From assembly GCF_907164915.1 (NCBI RefSeq), contig NC_061868.1, positions 18,533,819 to 18,597,818 of the forward strand: a DNA stretch of 64,000 nt, written 5' to 3'. Positions 56,695 to 64,000 of the stretch are shown piece after piece. The first letter of the stretch is position 1. Each line of letters begins with the position of its first letter. This DNA comes from Impatiens glandulifera. Its lineage: Eukaryota; Streptophyta; Magnoliopsida; Ericales; Balsaminaceae. The position numbers and the translations under genes are program-made. The notes beneath the pieces were generated by a model. It saw only the letters and a list, made by a program, of their open reading frames with translations. It did not search any database and was not told the DNA's origin.

Positions 56695-58835
56695 ATGGGT
56701 TGCGAATCTGTGCTCTTCAACCACATCGTCCAAGTCGACTTCGATGAAATTCAACCACCGTTTGTCATGTATCAGGAAGCGGTCAACGAGTTCTTTCAAA
56801 CCGCCGCCCTCACCGACGGGACGATAACCGCAACTATAGGCGGACAACCGTTCAAACTGACGAAGGAGTCGGTTGCTGAGGTACTACATCTAGCAACCGA
56901 GGGGAGCGACTTCTCGTTGGTCACAGACGAGGAAACATTCCAGGCGGCTTGCCGGGATCTTTTGGATAGGGAGGTCCCTATCGCGGTATCCGGTAAGAAA
57001 ACCTCACTTCAACCGGAATATAGACCGCTGTGCGAGATTTTCACCAAATCGGTTCAAGCTCGAGGGGCAACTATGATAGCCTCACCCGGATAAAGATTGA
57101 GATGATTGCCGGTTTAGTCAACGACACCAAAATCAACTGGGCAAAGGTGGTCTTCACAAACTTATGTGAGATGGTGGATCCGACATCCAAACGGTCATGG
57201 GGATACGCCGTCCCACTAGGTAAACTGATGCGTCACTTCAACGCTAACACCGGCCCTGGTGTTTTCCTCGCCCCCAGCAAAATCGTGAAATCACATCAAT
57301 TTATCAAACTGGAGGAGAAGCAAAGTAAAAAGAAGACTTCGGGTTCTACAAGCGGCCGAAAGAAGAGACAGGCTAGAAAGAAAACAGCTCCGGCTAAAGA
57401 AAAATCTGGTAGCAAGGCAGATAAGCGACCGACCAGATCGGCTAATCCGTAGTCCGACACTATTCACACAGAAAATTCGGCATCCAGCTCTGGCCGAACC
57501 ACGTCACACCACACGGAGGAAAATCAGACTGGCAAAGGGAAAGGGCCGGTAGTCGAGGAACAGTCGGCCAGAACTTATAGTGTTGATGCCGGTTCGGGCA
57601 GGCAACATGATGAAAATGAAACCGCGGATGACCACATCCGGAAAACGGGCGAGGACCTCGTCAACCGAATCATTAAAGAAATTCACGAGCAGGCTCACGC
57701 GGCAACCGACGTCTACTATCACTGGGCCCTGAACCGGAAAGAAATATTCTACAACAACATGCTACCGGACCTCCCAGCTGACTGAAAATTCGAAACACTA
57801 GTTGAGATGGAAGCAGAAGTAATCAACCTAACAAAGGCTCAGAGCGTCCTGACTGCTCTTCAACGAAGCAGGATGGTCGAACCGCATGTTCGGTTACTGG
57901 GGCTCACCGAGCACATTCAACGTCTTCAAGGACAGCATATCCCAGGGACAAAGGACTCTCAACTTGAGCTCTTAGTGTTGGACATGCTAGCGGTCAAAGA
58001 ACATGAATTGACCGAGGAGATGGCACAGTTGGAATCTGAAACCGAACATCAGAAGGCGTCACACTTCTCCAGATCGCCACCTGAGGATGATGGTGGTCCA
58101 AATTCGGTTGAAACCGAGCGTGTCTTCATTGAACAGGAACCCATTACCAACAACACCGATCACATGAGGGGTACACCGCCCACCGATCTGCGAGTCCCTC
58201 TTCAAACCGAGGATTCGGTACCAGCGGTAACAGAAGACAAGGTAAAGGACCTCATCCAGGAATTTGTCAATGCCGCCATTCGGCCGTGGCAAAAGAAGAT
58301 CAAAGAAACTACGACTAGATCCATCGAGATGATTGAGTCGACAAATAAAGAGATACACACCGCGGTCGAACGAATAACGTCTGTTGAGGACAGATACGAC
58401 ATGACCAACCTTCTGTACAACGACTATACCAATATAACTAAGGCATTGGAAGCCGTCACTAAGAAGTTGGAAGCCGACCTCGCCCTTACAATCCAAAAGG
58501 TCGGTAAGGTGGAACTAAGCCAATTAACAACCGATCAAAAGCTGAAAAAGATTGATGGGATCTAGCTCAATTAGGTGCCCAGGCCGGTTCTACACTTGAG
58601 AGAGTGGTAATGCTTGAAGAAAAGCATGCCAAGACCGAGGCCGATTTAAAGGCGGTCACCGAACAACTGGCGGAAATGGTAGCGGCAAAGCTGGCAGCCG
58701 ACAAAGCTCTTGAGGTGGCAAATGCGCTTGCGGCCCAGAGGATTCAAGATGCCTTGGACGAGCAAACCCAGCTTCAAAAGGAAACGACACTAGCGGATGC
58801 GAACCTGACCGGACACATACAAACGTTAGAAAACA
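56695..58835 (+). pseudogene. ORF3 of copia family B, coiled-coil protein, broken and 3'-truncated (young element)
   Basis: ATG 56695 (MGCESVLFNHIVQVDFDE). The N-terminal domain holds AVNEFFQTAAL, a GGQPFKLTKESVAEVL segment and a TEGSDF motif. Relative to copy 1 it lacks about 27 codons after FDEIQ. A frameshift near 57065 leads to INWAKVVFTNL and a basic linker (GRKKRQARKKTAPAKEK) that resembles a nuclear localisation signal. Stops occur at 57450-57452 and 57782-57784. A long helical part with coiled-coil heptads follows (57807-58560, then 58604 on). The C-terminus is cut at 58835 by the gypsy-like element. Confidence 0.78.
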
Positions 58836-59281
58836 TCGGTCCTAAAATATTTTATGCATCCATCTCTCGGCCCAAGTGTTCATATGGGCCCGTTTATGTT
58901 TTTAAGAATAATTCTGTTTTGTTTACTTTCTCTCTTATTTCCCTTGAACTGAATTCTGTTATTTTGAAAGTTTGTTGTAACCGAATACTCTTGGGTAAAT
59001 CAGCCTCTTTAAATGGTGATACCCACCCCACTTTTTGGGGCTATGAATTGAATATTTTGGAACTTGGTGTTTAAGTTATTTCTCGGCCCTCCTCCCCCTT
59101 CTTGGACCGCTAGGTGTGATCTAGTGGTATTTCTCTCCTCCCCTTCGGCTCTTCTCTCCCTAACCTCGAATTCTCCTCTAATTCTATGTCCGCTGCGCTA
59201 GAGTGTTGAATTCCATCATCAAGAACCCGTTTCTTGAATTAAAGAACTTGAAAGGCTCGGTCATAATTTAAAAGTTTAACA
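58836..59281 (+). mobile_element. 5' LTR of nested Ty3/gypsy-like element, first 26 bp missing
   Basis: It matches 61421-61866 over exactly 446 bp with 11 differences counted by eye (about 2.5 percent). It ends TTTAACA right before a primer-binding site. The first 26 bp of the complete 3' LTR (61395-61420) are absent, and no target duplication is visible. Confidence 0.9.
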
Positions 59282-59284
59282 TCT

Positions 59285-59296
59285 TGGTATCAGAGC
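59285..59296 (+). promoter_or_regulatory. Primer-binding site of the gypsy-like element
   Basis: TGGTATCAGAGC, three bases after the LTR end, matches the initiator methionine tRNA priming sequence. Confidence 0.9.
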
Positions 59297-59311
59297 TGGC
59301 CGATTCTCAAC

Positions 59312-60820
59312 ATGGTAGAAACTCGCCAGCAATCGGAAATGGATGCGCTCAAGGCCCTGATTGAAAACCTGTCCCAACAAACAGCAGCAATGCAAGCTGC
59401 CATAGACCGTAGATTTGATGCGGTAGAAGAAAGAATGGCGGCCTTTGAGAGCGGGGCATCTGGAAACGTGCAAGAACCCCGCCACATACCCTATGAAGAT
59501 AATTCTTGCCACGGTCCTTCATCATTTAGGCCCCCGCACCCTGGCCAGAACCGCGACCAACACTATGCTCCTCCTACTCGGCTAACCAAGGTCGATTTTC
59601 CTCGGTTTGATGGGTCGGATGTCGAAGGCTGGCTAATATCTGCCGAGCAATTTTTCAGGGTGGACAAGACTAAGGATGCCACTAAATTAGAAATCGCCCC
59701 CATTCATTTTTCCGGCGAAGCAAGAATGTGGTACGGGTCATATCTTCAAAACCGAAATCATATGGAAGCCTTATCTTGGGATGTGTTCAAGAGAGACCTT
59801 ATGACTCAATTCGGGCCATCTATACATGATACACCAATGAGACAGCTAATGAATTTAAAACAGGTTGGGTCGGTTCAAGAATATAATCTTCGGTACATGT
59901 CGATCTCTCAAAAGTTGTTACATATGCCAAGGGACTACGTCATTGATTGTTATTTGTCCGGTCTAAGGGAAGAGATTGCGAACTGCATCAGGTTGCGATT
60001 TCCAGATTCTTTAAACGAAGCAATGACCATGGCTAAAGTCCAAGAAGCAACATATCGGTCCTTAATGAGCAGTGGTAACTTGTACAGCGTTGAAGCATCA
60101 TTGCTGCCCACGCCATCCAATATCAACACAGCCGGGCCGAGCACCAATACTGACTTCAAGAATTCATCATATGGGTCCTCTTCAAACGCAAACCAGGGCC
60201 ATGTCAAGCAACTAGACTCAGCCTCAATGGATGAAAAGCGAAAGAAGGGCCTATGCTATTCTTGCAATGAAAAATGGCAACCAAACCATAGGTGTAAATC
60301 AAAGTTATTCATGGTCTCGGCTAATCAAGAAGATCAAGAACCTGACCAAGAACCTGTTTTGGATGATCTACCTTCATTGCTCGGCCCAAGGGATGAACCA
60401 GCCATATCTTTACATGACTTGACCGGGTCTAAAGCTTTCCAAACGCTCCACATTCTTGGCAAAGTTTGGAACCTTCCGGTGGTGATCTTGATCGATACAG
60501 GCAGCACCCATAATTTTATCAATAGCAGGATTTTGGAGAAAATAGACAACAAAAGCATAGCAACCCAGGTGCAATCGGTTAGAGTGGTTGATGGTTCTAA
60601 TGTTTTATGTTCTAGTGTTTGTAAGGACTTGAAGTGGTCGATGGAAGGCAATGAATACCAAACAGAAATGAAGGTAATTTCCATGGACGGTTATGATATT
60701 GTGTTGGGAATTGAATGGCTGATTACTCTAGGCCCGTCTTCTTGGGACTTTGAAAAGCTGACCCTATCCTATGATAAGCAAGACAGAACCACGGTCCTTA
60801 AAGGGATTACTCGGTCGTAG
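59312..60820 (+). CDS. Ty3/gypsy Gag-protease polyprotein, intact frame
   Basis: An uninterrupted 502-codon frame starts at ATG 59312 (MVETRQQSEM). An N-terminal coiled-coil part (residues 1-60) is followed by the retrotransposon gag domain (about 85-250) with FPRFDGSDVEGWL, a FSGEARMWYGSYLQ motif and LSGLREEIANCIRL. A zinc finger reads CYSCNEKWQPNHRCK (about residue 315). An aspartic protease follows, with the active-site motif LIDTGSTHNFI (about 393) and the later IVLGIEWLITLG motif. The frame stops at 60820 where reverse transcriptase should begin. Domain order and motifs fit chromovirus-type gypsy Gag-Pro. It forms capsid and processes itself. Polymerase and integrase would have to be supplied by another element. 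Confidence 0.9.
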   Translation: MVETRQQSEMDALKALIENLSQQTAAMQAAIDRRFDAVEERMAAFESGASGNVQEPRHIPYEDNSCHGPSSFRPPHPGQNRDQHYAPPTRLTKVDFPRFDGSDVEGWLISAEQFFRVDKTKDATKLEIAPIHFSGEARMWYGSYLQNRNHMEALSWDVFKRDLMTQFGPSIHDTPMRQLMNLKQVGSVQEYNLRYMSISQKLLHMPRDYVIDCYLSGLREEIANCIRLRFPDSLNEAMTMAKVQEATYRSLMSSGNLYSVEASLLPTPSNINTAGPSTNTDFKNSSYGSSSNANQGHVKQLDSASMDEKRKKGLCYSCNEKWQPNHRCKSKLFMVSANQEDQEPDQEPVLDDLPSLLGPRDEPAISLHDLTGSKAFQTLHILGKVWNLPVVILIDTGSTHNFINSRILEKIDNKSIATQVQSVRVVDGSNVLCSSVCKDLKWSMEGNEYQTEMKVISMDGYDIVLGIEWLITLGPSSWDFEKLTLSYDKQDRTTVLKGITRS

Positions 60821-60826
60821 TCCAGT

Positions 60827-61336
60827 TTGATGCATGGAAACCAGCTGGAAAAGACCCTAGATGAATTTATTGTTGCTGCCAAAATGCAAGTAAAGAGTAA
60901 GCCCGAAGGCCAAACTGTTTCACTCGCTGCAATGACTTTGGAAGATATTCCTAATGATCTAATTAGAACCTATGGCTCATTCGATGCTGTTGTTATGCTG
61001 GTTCGGGAAAAAGACTTGGCCTGGATTTTTGAGCCAAGTATGGAGTTCAATCGAAGTTGGAAGAAATTATTTTTGCACCAGGCGCTGGGGACATTGCAGC
61101 AACCAAGGCCAGCTCTAAACACTGAAAAACTCGACCTTGGGTGCACAGAAATTCCAGAAAGGGGCGGAGTGGCAAGCGACCCAGCAGCGCAAAAGACCGC
61201 AAGGACCCGGCCAGTTCCACTACTGAATCGATTCTGCAGAAAGTTTTTTGTGAAAATACGGTTTTATGCTGCGACCTTGCTGAATGTGCCGAAGCCCGAC
61301 CGAAGCAATAGTTTTGAAGTTGAAGATGGGTATTAG
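60827..61336 (+). CDS. Residual downstream ORF of the gypsy-like element
   Basis: An open frame of 169 codons begins just after the protease stop (MMHGNQLEKTLDEFIV). Its first part looks like the protease-to-reverse-transcriptase linker. The rest has no reverse transcriptase, RNase H or integrase motif. The whole catalytic pol region (normally about 3 kb) is absent. The frame may be a relic fused across a deletion. It ends shortly before the polypurine tract. Confidence that it is a functional gene is low. Confidence 0.4.
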   Translation: MMHGNQLEKTLDEFIVAAKMQVKSKPEGQTVSLAAMTLEDIPNDLIRTYGSFDAVVMLVREKDLAWIFEPSMEFNRSWKKLFLHQALGTLQQPRPALNTEKLDLGCTEIPERGGVASDPAAQKTARTRPVPLLNRFCRKFFVKIRFYAATLLNVPKPDRSNSFEVEDGY

Positions 61337-61378
61337 AGGCTGACCAGACCACGTTCTTTTCGTCGAGGGCGACGAACC

Positions 61379-61390
61379 TCGAAGGGGGGG
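61379..61390 (+). promoter_or_regulatory. Polypurine tract of the gypsy-like element
   Basis: A run of purines ending in seven Gs lies four bases before the 3' LTR start, the standard plus-strand priming position. Confidence 0.8.
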
Positions 61391-61394
61391 ATTA

Positions 61395-61866
61395 TGTTAC
61401 GTGCGGCTCATCAAAAAACCTCGGTCCTAAAATATTTTATGCATCCATCTCTCGGCCCAAGTGTTCATATGGGCCCGTTTATGTTTTTAAGAATAATTCT
61501 ATTTTGTTTACTTTCTCTCTTATTTCTCTTGAACTGAATTCTGTTGTTTTGAAAGTTTGTTGTAACCGAATACTCTTGGGTAAATCAGCCTCTTTAAATA
61601 GTGATGCCCACCCCACTTTTTGGGGCTATGAATTGAATATTTTGGAACTTGGTGTTTAAGTTATTTCTCATTCCTCCTCCCCCTTCTTGGACCGCTAGGT
61701 GTGATCTAGTGGTATTTCTCTCCTCCCCTTCGGCTCTTCTCTCCCTAACCTCGAATTCTCCTCTGATTCTATGTCCGCTGCGCTAGAGTGTTGAATTCCA
61801 TCATCAAGAACCCGTTTCTTGAATTAAAGAACTTGAAAGGCTCGATCATAATTTAAAAGTCTAACA
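61395..61866 (+). mobile_element. 3' LTR of the nested gypsy-like element
   Basis: A complete 472-bp LTR with TG at 61395 (TGTTACGTGCGG) and CA at 61866 (GTCTAACA). It directly abuts position 104 of the family B 3' LTR, which shows that the gypsy-like element was inserted inside that LTR. Confidence 0.92.
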
Positions 61867-62909
61867 CAACCCAACCGACCAAAAACATGACCGAAAAAGA
61901 AGATAAGACCGGTCAGATAAGAAGGCCAAAATTGTTGGACATTCGGTCAACCTGAAGTCATGAAAAACCGGAAGTCTTCCGGTAAACCTAAACAACCGAC
62001 CGGTGCAAATAGATACTTTGAGTATCTGTTGAAAATGATATCAAATGACAGATCCTAATATTACCATATTCATACAAGTATGAGGACAATCTGCAAACTG
62101 CAGAAGATCGTCCGACAGGATCTTTCTACTCCAGGATAAATCAGAGACGCAATCCTCCAAGTACAGGCAATTGTCCAACCGCAGTTACCATACTAAGTAA
62201 AAGACAAACCTAGCCGGTTTGACCTATACACTGGAAGTCTAGACCGTCAGGTCTGAATCACTGAACTTATGCTCAACCAATCAGATTCAAGGAAATGAAA
62301 TGTGACCGTTGCACATTTCACCTATAAAAGAAGGAGCTCAAGAGGAGTAGATGCGGTTACCAGTCCTACCAACTACAAGCTCTAAGATTTATTGCAAGTT
62401 TATCTCTCTACAAGATTTAGAGCTTAAGTGTTTATTTGAAGTGAAATTACAATTTCAGTTAAAATTGTACGAGTGTTTATCGAGCAAAAAATAAGTCTCG
62501 ATCGGATTGTGTTTGTGTATTACTTAGTGAATATCCTTCTCGCGGTTTCGAGAGGAAGGGGTGACGTAGGAGTCTTATCTCCGAACATCCATAAAAACAT
62601 GTCTTGTTATTTCCTTTCTGCCAGCTTTACATTCTAACCGGTATTACCCTAACCGACTTACATCATCCTAATCGACCCACCAAACTCCAAACCGACCCTA
62701 TCTAAATCTGGTTCTGTCCATCCAATGTGTGTGCTGCTTCAACTTGAAACAAACCACTTTTGCACTTGAACTCGGTTCAAGGGTTTGTAACAGTATGTGT
62801 AGTATTAAAACTCCGGTGTTAATCTCTAACCGGATTAATCACCAACCTTTGAGTGAAACGCGCTAACCGGCAATACCCTGGTCCGCCAACCGCGACCTAG
62901 ATCCTAACA
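61867..62909 (+). mobile_element. 3' LTR of the young copia family B insertion, first 103 bp missing
   Basis: It aligns with 45504-46528 of the 5' LTR and ends GATCCTAACA, followed by the target duplication AACAT (62910-62914). It keeps about 20 bp (around 62670-62690) that the 5' LTR has lost. A TATA box is at 62322-62330. The missing start was lost together with the end of ORF3 and the first bases of the gypsy-like LTR. Confidence 0.93.
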
Positions 62910-63293
62910 AACATCTTGCATTAATTAGGTATGTTTACAGCCTAAGGGTGTGAGTCATAGGCCTGGACGGTGAGAGATATCATATATTTACGTCTTTTGA
63001 GGCATGACTGATTTGTTTTGAAAGGTATCTTTTCAAAACAGATACGTCCAAACACAGATATTTGTTAGGAAGCCAAATATTCCAGAATATATTATATTCA
63101 AACCGGTTGGTTTTCGGTCATTGGTCCTAATGCAGTTAATTAGTGTGGGTATTAAGTAACTAGTCAGTTTACTGTAACTGATAGACAAAGCGGTTCTTCA
63201 ATAAATACGATGTTAAATTCGGTTTCCGACATTTTAGGAAGAACTACCGGTTTTGTCTGTACGAACCAATTTTTCCCTTTAGAGGTTAAAGGT

Positions 63294-64000
63294 TTAATAA
63301 ATGAGTTGACTAATATCGGTTAAACCAAGGATGTTTCTGAAGTAAGAAAACTTAGCTTCTTGAAGGGGCTTTGTGAAAATATCGGCATCTTATTGATCTG
63401 TTGCTACATATTCTAGCCAGATATGCTTTTGTATGACATGTTCCTAGATGAAGTGATGCCTTATGTCGATGATCTTGGTTCTAGAGTGTAAAACTGGATT
63501 ATATGTGATTACTATGGCACTTGTGTTGTCACAGAAAATCGGAGACTCTTCGGCGGTGATACCGAAGTTCTTTAGTTGTTGTTGAATCCACAGGAGTTGT
63601 GAAAAACAACTTCCGTCTGCCAAATATTCAGCCTCTGCGGTTGACGTAGCAACCAACGTTTGCTTCTTGCTGTGCCATGAAACAAGCCGACCGCCTAAGA
63701 ATTGGCATGTTCCGCTGGTACTTTTTCTGTCAACTTTACAACCTGCATAGTCTGCGTCAGAATAATTTGTGAGGTTAAAAGATGAGTCCTTTGGATACCA
63801 TAGACCGACTTCAGGAGTTCCCTTTAGATATTTCAGGATTCGTTTAACGGATGTATAGTGAGATTGTTTGGGGTTAGCCTGAAATCTTCCACACACTCCG
63901 ACCGCAAATAGTATGTCTGTCTACTTGCTGTCAGGTACAGAAGTGAACCGATGATTCCATGATAGGCGGTTAGGTCTACTCCCTGACCGTTATCATCCTT
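63294..64000 (-). pseudogene. Older copia family B pol, RNase H end (copy 2), continues beyond the window
   Basis: This is the continuation of the minus-strand element whose ORF1-ORF3 lie at 40413-45253. The best open stretch, 63896-63444, shows RNase H motifs ([46 protein letters not shown]) and RTKIIDIRHHFI. The frame is broken near 63440 and 63900. The pol stop is at 63294, and 62915-63293 is the intergenic stretch before ORF1, matching 20181-20556. Confidence 0.88.

Larger units (their letters stand above)
23650..64000 (+). repeat. Segmental duplication, copy 2 (interrupted by the 45401-62909 insertion)
   Basis: Starting at about 23650 the sequence repeats copy 1 in the same orientation, and the repeat continues past the window end. 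Differences from copy 1: the equivalent of 1610-6484 is deleted, with TTA shared at the break (24072-24074); the LTR-A interior and the full CACTA 3' part are present; the equivalent of 10862-13388 is absent; ORF1 is complete; and a young LTR-B element is inserted at AACAT. The pol part resumes at 62915. Confidence 0.85.

Overview
The window looks like repeat-rich nuclear DNA of a eudicot plant. It is AT-rich, has no confident host protein-coding gene, and is built almost entirely from nested plant mobile elements: Ty1/copia elements of SIRE/Maximus type, a Ty3/gypsy gag-protease element, a CACTA relic and a tRNA-derived SINE. From memory, the extra retroelement proteins resemble an abundant hypothetical family in Dorcoceras (Lamiales). 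That placement is tentative.

Large-scale layout. Two direct copies of one block lie in tandem. Copy 1 runs from about 1186 to 22922 and copy 2 from about 23650 past the right end. The shared order is: an exon-like membrane-protein fragment, an LTR-A retroelement, a SINE, a CACTA relic, an unrecognised flank, a copia pol scrap, then a minus-strand LTR-B retroelement (3' LTR, ORF3, ORF2, ORF1, pol). LTR-A is a solo LTR in copy 1 but a nearly complete element in copy 2. Several blocks are missing from one copy only, often with short microhomology at the break. Before the duplication (1-1178) there is an unrelated copia pol relic.

The second copy was later invaded. A plus-strand LTR-B element of 17.5 kb including its own insertions (45401-62909, target duplication AACAT) sits between ORF1 and pol of the older minus-strand relative. 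Copy 1 keeps the empty site at 20176-20180. This younger element was hit by a solo LTR-A inside its RNase H region (51460-53679) and by a small Ty3/gypsy gag-protease element without reverse transcriptase (58836-61866).

Most interesting content. Both copia families carry extra genes between pol and the 3' LTR. LTR-A elements have one. LTR-B elements have three (ORF1, ORF2, ORF3) in a fixed order, all apparently related to each other, and each preceded by a TATA box at a conserved distance (about 60, 80 and 110 bp). ORF3 adds a lysine/arginine-rich linker and a long coiled coil. LTR-A has an array of about 50 TTAGAC/GTCTAA half-sites just upstream of its TATA box, and a second cluster of the same motif sits upstream of its extra gene. 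LTR-B is rich in AACCG/CGGTT. A retroelement-encoded DNA-binding regulator acting on element-specific motifs is a testable hypothesis, not a demonstrated fact. Every full gag-pol set in the window is broken, while some extra ORFs stay open.
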